From Cloacimonetes bacterium UBA5284 (GTDB lineage Bacteria; Cloacimonadota; Cloacimonadia; Cloacimonadales; Cloacimonadaceae), in the NCBI GenBank assembly GCA_002410505.1, contig DHSO01000019.1, positions 1-60,046 of the forward strand: 60,046 nt of DNA. Direction: 5' to 3'. Under the pieces are notes generated by a model. It was not told the DNA's origin, ran no database searches, and was given only the letters and a program-made list of their open reading frames with translations. The position numbers and the translations under genes were made by a program. This document shows, one piece after another, positions 1 through 6,794 of the stretch (the stretch's first letter is position 1; every line of letters begins with the position of its first letter).

Positions 1-347
1 TTAATGATTAGTAACTTATTAGTCTGACTTAAGGTACCTCTTTCCAATCTATATACATATATCCCCTCTTGGCATTGACGCCCATGTTGATCCAAGCCGT
101 TCCAGGTTATACCGCCTTCTGTTGAGCTTAAGCTTGTTCTCAGCACTTCCTGCCCCAAGCTGTTAATAATGGTAAATAGCCATTCGCCATCGCCTATTCC
201 GCGGTAAGGAATCGTGGTGCTTTCACCATAATGCATGGGATTGGGAGTCGCCTCGCCCAGCCAGATGTCATTGCTAATTTCTGCAGGGTTGCTGCAAGCG
301 CCCAGCACCAGCAGCAGTAGCATCAGGATATAAATATATGCTTTCAT
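1..347 (-). CDS. Small lipoprotein with FlgD-like / type-A sorting C-terminal domain (3' end cut by window edge)
   Basis: The reading frame starts at ATG 345-347 and stays open for 115 codons to the left edge, so its stop lies outside the window. Residues 1-18 form a lipoprotein signal ending in an LGAC lipobox (Cys18). The rest is one small beta domain with the pattern ATPNP, IINSLGQEVLRT, WNGLDQHGRQCQEGIYVYRL, which matches the FlgD Ig-like / type IX secretion type-A C-terminal fold. A 'NKLLII' tail at the edge fits the usual end of such domains. Upstream is an AAGGAG-like site. It is probably an outer-membrane-anchored protein made only of this domain. No enzymatic part is present. Confidence 0.7.
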   Translation of the reverse strand, partial: MKAYIYILMLLLLVLGACSNPAEISNDIWLGEATPNPMHYGESTTIPYRGIGDGEWLFTIINSLGQEVLRTSLSSTEGGITWNGLDQHGRQCQEGIYVYRLERGTLSQTNKLLII

Positions 348-364
348 CGTATAACTCCTTTGTC

Positions 365-1504
365 TTACCGTCTTATGCTCATCAAATCCAACACACCGAA
401 TAAATCCAGGTAGGCTCCAATCTCGATTATGCTTTTTTCTTTAGCTAAATAGCCGGTAGGAAACAAAGCTACATCACCGCGGATGCCGACCACATTGCCA
501 TAGTGCATATTCACACCCAGGCCGCCAGTAAAGCCTTCGATCTCCCCGGATGAATCATGATAATATCCTCCCCGGCCATATATCACGTCAAACAGGCCAC
601 ATTCCATACCGCAGCTCAGAATCAAGGGATCATCGGCAAAATCCTCAGTTAGCCCGGCTACTATCCTGAAGGTGGCAATATTGGGTAAGATCTGCTGGAA
701 TTGGGATCCCCCAAAGCCCTTATTTTTATAGCTTCCACCCAGGCTGAAAGAGGTATTCAATCGCTTGTAGATTCGTGCCGAACCATCGGAATTCGTGTAG
801 GGCTTGCTTTGATCAAAGGCATTGAAGAGTGATGCTCCGGCAGCGGCTTCCCACCCCCATGTTTCATCTTGGAAAACCGGGACTTTGGCTAGGATCCCCA
901 AGTTGTTGCTTTTTGCCTTCACCTCGTGGCCTTCCCAGCCCAATTGACTGATATAGTTCATGTGATTCAATCCCAAAGCCAGATCCATCTTCAAAGGCAG
1001 GATATCCCCGTCTGCGCCAAAATTGCCCGCAAACTCATTCACATCTATGGAACATCCGATCAGGCCGGATCTTTCCCGGGGATAAAACAAGCCCAATGGA
1101 TTACCTGCCGTGTCATAAAGCACAAATTCCCCATAGTCCGTTTCAGTAGCATAAGCATCCCCGTTCAGCGGATCAAGGGAAAGCAGCAAACCGAAGCCTC
1201 TGTAGCCTATCCTGAGAAGCTTGCTATCATGCTCTAAAGTTTCGTTCTCTTCCCCGCTGTCATGCTCCAGGAAATTCAGAGTCGAGACGGAATAACTCAA
1301 ACCCTCATGCTGGGAGCTAAAGGCCGGATTGCTATATGCACCGAGCGCACTGATTTGCCAATATGTAGCAGCGGAGATCGGACTCCCCCCCATTCCCATG
1401 TTGACAGCAGATACTTCAAAAACACTGCTGATAAGCCCGTAATTAGAAGCTGCCATCATCTGGCTTGCCAAAAACAAAATGATGATGATGAGTTTGAATC
1501 TCAT
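365..1504 (-). CDS. PorV/PorQ-like (UPF0164-type) outer membrane beta-barrel protein
   Basis: This 379-residue protein has an N-terminal signal peptide (about residues 1-19, ending MMAAS). It is followed by the segment MGMGGSPISAATYWQ and then NPAF, which is the hallmark N-terminal region of PorV/PorQ/UPF0164 proteins (GGA-type turn followed by 'NPA'). The remainder is alternating aromatic/polar strands typical of a barrel and ends close to the stop. PorV proteins take part in type IX secretion, but many relatives in this phylum have no known role. It starts at ATG 1504 with AGGAG a few bases upstream. The lipoprotein at 1-347 lies 17 bp downstream on the same strand, so the two are probably co-transcribed. 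The family call is by pattern; the function is not known. Confidence 0.65.
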   Translation of the reverse strand: MRFKLIIIILFLASQMMAASNYGLISSVFEVSAVNMGMGGSPISAATYWQISALGAYSNPAFSSQHEGLSYSVSTLNFLEHDSGEENETLEHDSKLLRIGYRGFGLLLSLDPLNGDAYATETDYGEFVLYDTAGNPLGLFYPRERSGLIGCSIDVNEFAGNFGADGDILPLKMDLALGLNHMNYISQLGWEGHEVKAKSNNLGILAKVPVFQDETWGWEAAAGASLFNAFDQSKPYTNSDGSARIYKRLNTSFSLGGSYKNKGFGGSQFQQILPNIATFRIVAGLTEDFADDPLILSCGMECGLFDVIYGRGGYYHDSSGEIEGFTGGLGVNMHYGNVVGIRGDVALFPTGYLAKEKSIIEIGAYLDLFGVLDLMSIRR

Positions 1505-1684
1505 TTCTTTCTCCTGTTTAATAATGAAAACATCTTGAAAACTTACGCCAAGTTTGTCAATGATTATCTCTCTCTAGAGGATAACTTTTTAGCATGCCAA
1601 ATATAAAGAGTCACTGACTCATTTCATTCACTCTCAGAGAATTTCCGCAGATCTTCCTTGACAAAAAAAGCAACTTATAAGAAT

Positions 1685-1698
1685 TGAACATAAGTTCA
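1685..1698 (+). promoter_or_regulatory. Palindromic operator candidate upstream of the DUF134 gene
   Basis: TGAAC-ATAA-GTTCA is a perfect 5+5 inverted repeat about 40 bp before the DUF134 start. Just upstream is a second short palindrome, CTTATAAG (1674-1681), and a TTGACA (1658-1663). The spacing from TTGACA to TATAAG is only 12 bp, so a standard promoter cannot be claimed. An autoregulatory site for the adjacent HTH protein is a reasonable inference. Confidence 0.3.
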
Positions 1699-1738
1699 CA
1701 TCAAACCCCGGACACAACGAACAATATCAGGAGATAAG

Positions 1739-2185
1739 ATGCCACGTGCCAAAAGTTTAAGAACATTGCAGGAACTGCCGACAGTGAAGGGTTTCCGTCC
1801 ACTTTGGATGCGAACAAATTATCGTCGGGCCATTACCCTGAATCTGGAAGAGTATGAAGTAATCCGTCTGATTGACTATGAAAATCTCATCCAGGAACAA
1901 GTGGCAGAACTGATGAACGTATCCCGACCCACCGTTACTCGCATCTATGAAAGCGCGCGTAGAAAGCTGGGAACAGCTATAGTGGAGGGCAGGACATTTG
2001 TAATTGAGGGTGGAGATGTGCAGATGGCCAGAACATATTATCAATGCGAAGATTGTCAACATCGTATAGCGCTAGATCCCCATGATGAGAGGCCCGAGCT
2101 ATGCCCCACCTGCGGTTCCGATCGCATCATCTCTCTGGCAGATTGTTTTATACGTGGTTGCCGTCGCTGCAGAAGATGCAAATAA
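1739..2185 (+). CDS. DUF134 family DNA-binding protein, likely regulator of the Mo/Fe-S operon
   Basis: The 148-residue protein begins MPRAKSLRT and carries a sigma-70 region-4-like helix-turn-helix at about residues 35-80 (EEYEVIRLIDYENL, then VAELMNVSRPTVTRIYESAR). The C-terminal third is cysteine rich: CEDC, CPTC and a CRRCRRCK tail, which look like a zinc ribbon or metal-sensing site. This is the DUF134 architecture, whose members commonly sit next to NifX/MinD-type genes in anaerobes. The NifX-like gene follows 10 bp downstream on the same strand. It is likely the first gene of the operon 1739-5652. A role as a redox- or metal-responsive regulator is inferred from domain and context. Confidence 0.85.
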   Translation: MPRAKSLRTLQELPTVKGFRPLWMRTNYRRAITLNLEEYEVIRLIDYENLIQEQVAELMNVSRPTVTRIYESARRKLGTAIVEGRTFVIEGGDVQMARTYYQCEDCQHRIALDPHDERPELCPTCGSDRIISLADCFIRGCRRCRRCK

Positions 2186-2195
2186 AGGAGTACAA

Positions 2196-2528
2196 ATGAA
2201 AGTAGCAATTCCGGTAACACAGGGAGCACTCAGTTCTCACTTTGGTCACTGCGAGGTATTCGCGGTGTTCCAAATCGAAGATGGCAAGATTGTAAAGGAA
2301 GAAATGGTAGATCCTCCCATTCACGAGCCCGGATCCCACCCCAAGTTTTTACACGAGATCGGCGTGAGCGTGGTGATCTCCGGTGGCATGGGCATGAAAG
2401 CTCAGGAACTGATGCATCAAAACGGTATCGAAGTGATCATCGGAGTATGCCCGCTGCCCCTCAGAGATATCGTAGAGATGTATTTGCAAAACAAGTTGGA
2501 AAGCGGCGAAAACCGCTGTGAACACTAA
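2196..2528 (+). CDS. NifX/NifB-type dinitrogenase iron-molybdenum cofactor domain protein (orange-protein-like)
   Basis: I place the start at ATG 2196, which has AAAGGAG at 2184-2190 and a 5-bp spacer; an in-frame ATG 38 codons earlier lies inside the DUF134 gene. The 110-residue product begins MKVAIPVTQGALSSHFGHCE and has the compact Nitro_FeMo-Co (RNase H-like) fold: 'HFGHCE' near the start and 'VVISGGMGMKAQELM' in the middle. Relatives bind Fe-Mo, Mo-Cu or Fe-S clusters. The Desulfovibrio orange protein Orp belongs to this family and is encoded with MinD-type ATPases, as here. Its stop overlaps the next start by one base (TAATG). No nitrogenase genes are visible, so nitrogen fixation is not implied. 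Confidence 0.85.
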   Translation: MKVAIPVTQGALSSHFGHCEVFAVFQIEDGKIVKEEMVDPPIHEPGSHPKFLHEIGVSVVISGGMGMKAQELMHQNGIEVIIGVCPLPLRDIVEMYLQNKLESGENRCEH

Positions 2529-3379
2529 TGCGCATAGCAATCGCCAGCGGAAAGGGTGGCACCGGAAAGACCACTTTGGCAGTAAACCTCGCCCTTTATG
2601 CCGCTGAATTCGAGCCTGTCCTACTGATGGATCTGGATGTGGAAGAGCCCAATGGCAGCATCTTCGTGGAAGGCGAAGTGCAGAGCGAAACGGCGATATA
2701 CCGCAATGTCCCCCAGTGGGATCAAGGAGCATGTACACTGTGCGGAAAGTGCACATCATGGTGCGCTTACAACGCGCTGTTGAAACTGGGAGATACCATC
2801 CTGGTGATGCCAAATCTGTGTCACTCCTGCTTTGCCTGCAGCGAGCTTTGTCCCGTTCAAGCCTTACCGATGATACAGGAAAGCATGGGTAAGCTACTGC
2901 ATTTGCAAAGGGGAAAGCTGAACTTCGTGGAAACAAAACTGGATATCGGTTTGGAGCAAGCTTCGCCATTGATCGCCGAAAGCCTGCGCTTTGCAGATAA
3001 ACATTTTCAGAACACCGGTATGCAGATCCTGGACAGCCCGCCCGGAACAGCCTGCGCGATGATCTCAGCAGTAAAGACAGCGGACTTTGTAGTCTTGATC
3101 AGCGAGCCGACTCCCTTTGGTTTGCACGATCTCAAACTCGCGGTGGAAACCATCCGGCAATTGAACATTCCTTTCGGAGTAGTAGTTAATCGCGATGGCA
3201 TCGGTAACGATGACATCTACGAGTATCTTCAACAAGAGGATATTGTGCTTTTGGCACGGATACCACATCAACGGCGGATTGCCGAGCTCTATTCGCAGGG
3301 AAGGCTACTCTATAAAGAAGTTGAAGAGATCCGAACTGCTCTGCAGAATATATTGGGTTACGCTAAGGAGCTACGATGA
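2528..3379 (+). CDS. MinD/ParA-family ATPase with inserted 2x[4Fe-4S] ferredoxin domain (first copy)
   Basis: The 283-residue protein opens with a deviant Walker A, SGKGGTGKTT (residues 7-16), followed by the MDLDVEEPN switch typical of MinD/Mrp ATPases. At about residues 61-112 two ferredoxin motifs are inserted: CTLCGKCTSWC and CHSCFACSELC. DSPPGT supplies the Walker B-like region. This is the class often annotated as cobyrinic acid a,c-diamide synthase-like. In Desulfovibrio vulgaris, pairs of such ATPases belong to the orange protein complex. It is translationally coupled on both sides (1-bp overlap upstream, ATGA downstream). The likely role is ATP-driven assembly or delivery of a metal cluster to the NifX-like partners; this is inference. 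Confidence 0.9.
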   Translation: MRIAIASGKGGTGKTTLAVNLALYAAEFEPVLLMDLDVEEPNGSIFVEGEVQSETAIYRNVPQWDQGACTLCGKCTSWCAYNALLKLGDTILVMPNLCHSCFACSELCPVQALPMIQESMGKLLHLQRGKLNFVETKLDIGLEQASPLIAESLRFADKHFQNTGMQILDSPPGTACAMISAVKTADFVVLISEPTPFGLHDLKLAVETIRQLNIPFGVVVNRDGIGNDDIYEYLQQEDIVLLARIPHQRRIAELYSQGRLLYKEVEEIRTALQNILGYAKELR

Positions 3380-4248
3380 AAGAGATAGTGATCATATCCG
3401 GAAAAGGCGGAACCGGCAAGAGCTCGATCTGCTGTGCTCTGGCACATTTGTGGAAGGAAGATGCCGTGATAGCGGATTGCGACGTGGATGCCGCCGACAT
3501 GCATTTGATCCTGCATCCGCAAAGCTCTGACAGCAAGGATTTTTTCAGCGGAGTAAAAGCCATAATCGACCCCAAAGTATGCAGTTCATGCGGCTTGTGC
3601 GCTTCTGTATGCAGATTTGATGCCATCCGGAAGCATGAGGGTAAATATCTGGTAAACGAATTGGATTGCGAAGGTTGCGCCTATTGTTATCACATCTGCC
3701 CCACAGGAGCCATCAGCATCCCGGAACAGAATGTGGGACAATATCATATATCGCAAAGTCGGTTGGGCTGCACTCTGGTTCATGCAGCGTTGAATATCGG
3801 TGCGGAAAACAGCGGCAAACTGGTCTCAAAAGTAAAGAGCGAGGCCAGACATCAAGCTAAACTGGAAAATAAAGAATTCCTTTTGGTGGATGGATCTCCG
3901 GGTATTGGATGCCCCGTGATCGCATCCCTATCCGGAGCACATTTTGTGGTTTTGGTTACAGAAGTAAGCAAATCCGGTCTCAGTGACCTGAAACGCGTGT
4001 GGGAGCTGGTAAAGAAATTCAAGATACCGGGAGCCTGCATCCTGAACAAAGCCGACATCAACCCTGATATCTGCAAAGAGATGAAGGAATACCTGCACAA
4101 AGAAAAAATACTGAATTTGGGCGAGATCCCATATAGCGAGGATTTCCCCGCTGCCATATCCATGGGCAAAACCTTGATAGAACAAAACGAATCAACATGG
4201 CGTCCGGTATTTGAAAATATGGGCAACGCCATAAAGGAGAAAATATGA
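3376..4248 (+). CDS. MinD/ParA-family ATPase with inserted 2x[4Fe-4S] ferredoxin domain (second copy)
   Basis: This 290-residue paralogue of the preceding gene begins MKEIVIISGKGGTGKSS, so the signature lysine of the deviant Walker A is kept. It has DCDVDAADMH as its switch I region. Two [4Fe-4S] motifs follow: CSSCGLCASVC and CEGCAYCYHIC. DGSPGIGCPV matches the ATPase core. It overlaps the first copy by 4 bp (ATGA) and the next NifX-like gene by 4 bp. Two divergent copies side by side suggest a heterodimer rather than a recent duplication, since the sequences differ throughout. Same inferred role in cluster assembly. Confidence 0.9.
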   Translation: MKEIVIISGKGGTGKSSICCALAHLWKEDAVIADCDVDAADMHLILHPQSSDSKDFFSGVKAIIDPKVCSSCGLCASVCRFDAIRKHEGKYLVNELDCEGCAYCYHICPTGAISIPEQNVGQYHISQSRLGCTLVHAALNIGAENSGKLVSKVKSEARHQAKLENKEFLLVDGSPGIGCPVIASLSGAHFVVLVTEVSKSGLSDLKRVWELVKKFKIPGACILNKADINPDICKEMKEYLHKEKILNLGEIPYSEDFPAAISMGKTLIEQNESTWRPVFENMGNAIKEKI

Positions 4249-4586
4249 AAATAATCTTTACTTCCAGCGGAGAAAGCTGGGATTCCATGATAGACCCCCG
4301 CTTCGGCCGCACAGACTTCATCCTGCTCTACAATGAAGAGACAGATGAACTAAGCAGCATAGACAACAGAGACATCAAAGACGTGGCCCACGGTGCCGGG
4401 CCAAAAACTGCCGAGAAGATTTTCGGACTGAAGGCGGACATCCTGATCACCGGAAATGGTCCCGGCGGCAATGCAGCCTCCATCTTGAGAAAATTGCCCT
4501 TGAAAATATTCGTAAAAGCAGGTGGGATGACAATCCGCGAAGCTTATGAAGCTTACAAAAACAACAAACTCGAGCAAGGATTATAG
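4245..4586 (+). CDS. Second NifX-type iron-molybdenum cofactor domain protein
   Basis: The 113-residue protein begins MKIIFTSSGESWDSMIDPRFGR, the typical start of the Nitro_FeMo-Co family ('DPRFGR'). It continues with HGAGPKTAE and 'ADILITGNGPGGNA', the second conserved loop. It lacks the HFGHCE motif of the copy at 2196 and is closer to the orange-protein branch. It overlaps the upstream ATPase by 4 bp. The pair of NifX-like proteins with a pair of MinD-ferredoxin ATPases suggests two matched ATPase-carrier couples in one operon. Cluster type and target are unknown. Confidence 0.85.
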   Translation: MKIIFTSSGESWDSMIDPRFGRTDFILLYNEETDELSSIDNRDIKDVAHGAGPKTAEKIFGLKADILITGNGPGGNAASILRKLPLKIFVKAGGMTIREAYEAYKNNKLEQGL

Positions 4587-4587
4587 C

Positions 4588-4833
4588 ATGCCAGGCATGG
4601 ATGGAACAGGCCCTTGGGGCAATGGACAGTCGGGCCGGGGGATGGGGACCTGCCGCAGGGCTAAAAGTGCGGGAAGAGGACGCGGTTTCGCTGCGCGCTG
4701 CCGTAGCGGCTTGACAGATAATGCCGCTCCCTCAGACATGTACCCATATACCAAAGCTGACCTTCAGGCACAGAAGAAAGAGCTTGAAGCACAATTGAAT
4801 TGGATAAATAATGAACTGAATAAGGAACAGTAA
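4588..4833 (+). CDS. DUF5320 family small protein
   Basis: I place the start at ATG 4588, preceded by CAAGGA; an earlier in-frame ATG would lie inside the upstream gene. The 81-residue product starts MPGMDGTGPWGNGQSGRGMG, the glycine-rich DUF5320 signature. It ends in a short coiled coil (LQAQKKELEAQLNWINNEL, about residues 57-75). DUF5320 proteins regularly accompany NifX/MinD/Mrp genes in anaerobes, but their function is unknown. It ends one base before the Mrp gene, so it is certainly within the operon. Confidence 0.8.
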   Translation: MPGMDGTGPWGNGQSGRGMGTCRRAKSAGRGRGFAARCRSGLTDNAAPSDMYPYTKADLQAQKKELEAQLNWINNELNKEQ

Positions 4834-5652
4834 ATGGCAGACGAAAAAGATCAAAAAGACCTGCAGGTTCAGGCGAACCTAAAGAAAATCAAACACCGGA
4901 TCATGGTGATGAGTGGCAAAGGCGGCGTGGGCAAAAGCTTTGTTGCTACAAATCTGGCCTATGGTCTGGCTATGCAAGGCAAGACAGTCGGCATCCTGGA
5001 TGTGGATGTGCATGGACCCTCAGTTGTAAAGCTGACCGGCATCGAAGGCGTGGAAATTCCCGCTGCGGAGAACGGTATGCCTGCACCGATAAAAGTACTC
5101 TCCAATCTCTATGTGCTATCGGTGGCATCGCTGATAAAATCTGAAGATAGCGCGCTGATCTGGCGTGGGCCCATGAAGATGGCATTGATCAAGCAGTTTT
5201 TCAGCGATTTCGAATGGCCGGAATTGGATTACCTCATCATAGATTGCCCTCCCGGCACCGGCGATGAACCACTATCCATCGTGCAGACAATGGGCACAAT
5301 GGACGGAGCGGTTATCGTGACCACGCCTCAGGATTTGGCGATATTGGATGTGAAGAAATCCGTAGATTTTGCCCAGCAACTGAAGCTTCCGATCTTGGGA
5401 ATGGTGGAAAACATGAAGTATTTCCGCTGTCCGGATTGCGGCAAGGCCACCCAAATCTTTAGCGGAAATGGGCTGGAAAAGCTGATCTTTGAGCATCAGC
5501 TCGATCTGCTGGCAGAGCTGGAAATGGATCCCAATATCGGTCTCTCTGCCGATCAAGGTAAGCCCTATATTTATTTCTACAACAAAATGCCCTCGGCGCA
5601 GAACCTGATGGACATGGTATTGAAAGTAATGGAAAAGGTAGAAGAAGCATAA
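4834..5652 (+). CDS. mrp: Mrp/NBP35 family Fe-S cluster carrier ATPase
   Basis: The 272-residue protein has Walker A at residues 26-34 (MSGKGGVGKS), the switch DVDVHGPSV, and Walker B region IIDCPPGTGDE. The C-terminal CPDCGK motif is the bridging-cluster CxxC of Mrp/ApbC/NBP35 proteins, which bind and transfer [4Fe-4S] clusters. It is the last gene of the operon that begins at 1739. Mrp also closes the orange-protein gene set in Desulfovibrio. It probably serves cluster delivery for the operon or as a general Fe-S carrier. Start ATG directly follows the DUF5320 stop. Confidence 0.92.
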   Translation: MADEKDQKDLQVQANLKKIKHRIMVMSGKGGVGKSFVATNLAYGLAMQGKTVGILDVDVHGPSVVKLTGIEGVEIPAAENGMPAPIKVLSNLYVLSVASLIKSEDSALIWRGPMKMALIKQFFSDFEWPELDYLIIDCPPGTGDEPLSIVQTMGTMDGAVIVTTPQDLAILDVKKSVDFAQQLKLPILGMVENMKYFRCPDCGKATQIFSGNGLEKLIFEHQLDLLAELEMDPNIGLSADQGKPYIYFYNKMPSAQNLMDMVLKVMEKVEEA

Positions 5653-5722
5653 TAACAAGGTTTATAAAGCTAACCGGATTCACACATCTCTACGTATGAA
5701 AGCCCTTGCTCATTATTGGGAA

Positions 5723-5745
5723 AACCGGGATGTTTGGATCCGGTT
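5723..5745 (+). terminator. Weak hairpin after mrp
   Basis: AACCGG at 5723-5728 pairs with CCGGTT at 5740-5745 across an 11-base loop, and a T-rich stretch follows. It lies 70 bp after the mrp stop and before the dapA promoter, where a terminator would be expected. The stem is short and the U tract interrupted. Confidence 0.3.
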
Positions 5746-5820
5746 GTTCGTTTATTATGCGGAAAGAAAATACACTGCTTCGGCGGATTTATATTGACGG
5801 ATTTTTGAACCTTTGATAGT

Positions 5821-5850
5821 TTGTAAACACCTCTATTTTAACAGTATAAT
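5821..5850 (+). promoter_or_regulatory. Sigma-70-type promoter of dapA
   Basis: TTGTAA (5821-5826) and a perfect TATAAT (5845-5850) are separated by 18 bp, about 47 bp before the dapA start. It is the best -10 box in this intergenic region and probably drives the dapA-containing unit. Confidence 0.5.
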
Positions 5851-5896
5851 GTGACATTTATGAGGTATATTCCGAGATCTTGACTCTGGAGGAAAG

Positions 5897-6772
5897 ATGC
5901 TGCAAGGATCTTATGTTGCACTGGTAACGCCATTCAAAAATGGCAGTGTGGATTGGACTGCTCTGGAAAACTTGATTAATTTTCATTTGCAAAACGGTAC
6001 GGACGGAATTCTGTTGCTAGGGACTACCGCCGAAGCTGTCGCCTTGGCCGGGGATGAGAAAGACGCCCTCTTGCGCTTTGCTCAACAAAGAATCGCCAAA
6101 AAAGTCCCGGTCATGATCGGTACTGGCACAAACAACTACCTGCAAAGCCTTGCCAATACCAAAAAGGCTGAAGAACTGGGAGCGGATTATGCCCTGGTGA
6201 TTACTCCCTACTACATCAAACCCACTCAAAACGGCATGTACGAATACTTTAAAAGCATAGCGGCTAAAGTGAACATTCCGATCGTGATTTACAACGTTCC
6301 CGGGCGCACAGGAGTGAATATAGCTCCGGAAACCACTATCCGGCTTGCTCATGAATGCCCCAATATCGTAGGCATCAAAGAGGCCAGCGGCAATCTGGTA
6401 CAAGCTACCTTCATCCTGAGAGACGCTCCTGAAGGCTTTAGCCTGATGAGTGGAGAAGACGCCCTGAATATGCCACTTATGGCAATTGGAGCAAAAGGCT
6501 GTATATCTGTAACGGCAAACGTGGCACCAAAACTGATGAGCGAACACATCGCCAGTTGCCTGAGCAATGATTGTGCCGCAGCCAAGGCTCAGCATGCCTA
6601 TCTGGCGCAGTTGAACCACCTGATGTTTATCGAGACCAACCCCATCCCGGCCAAAGAAGCCCTTCATATGATGGGTTTTATGGATCTGGAATTTCGCCTG
6701 CCTCTCTGCAAGATGCAGGATAATCACCGAGAGATATTGCGTGAAGGATTGAAGGCATACAAGCTCATCTGA
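5897..6772 (+). CDS. dapA: 4-hydroxy-tetrahydrodipicolinate synthase
   Basis: The 291-residue class I aldolase condenses pyruvate with aspartate semialdehyde in lysine/diaminopimelate synthesis in the cytosol. Motifs present are GTTAEAVAL (the usual GTTGE loop with Ala for Gly), YNVPGRTG with the catalytic Tyr, and GIKEASGN with the Schiff-base Lys at about residue 161. Length is as usual for DapA. The start has GGAGGAAAG upstream at a good distance. No other dap genes are adjacent; the M16 peptidase follows 22 bp downstream. A related aldolase (for example N-acetylneuraminate lyase) is possible, but the motifs fit DapA best. Confidence 0.88.
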   Translation: MLQGSYVALVTPFKNGSVDWTALENLINFHLQNGTDGILLLGTTAEAVALAGDEKDALLRFAQQRIAKKVPVMIGTGTNNYLQSLANTKKAEELGADYALVITPYYIKPTQNGMYEYFKSIAAKVNIPIVIYNVPGRTGVNIAPETTIRLAHECPNIVGIKEASGNLVQATFILRDAPEGFSLMSGEDALNMPLMAIGAKGCISVTANVAPKLMSEHIASCLSNDCAAAKAQHAYLAQLNHLMFIETNPIPAKEALHMMGFMDLEFRLPLCKMQDNHREILREGLKAYKLI

Positions 6773-6794
6773 TTATACACTTAAGGATATAAGC

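Noticed and set aside
2196..4586. Nitrogen fixation genes
   Set aside because: NifX-like domains are present, but nifH, nifD, nifK, nifE, nifN and nifB are not; the context is the orange-protein type.
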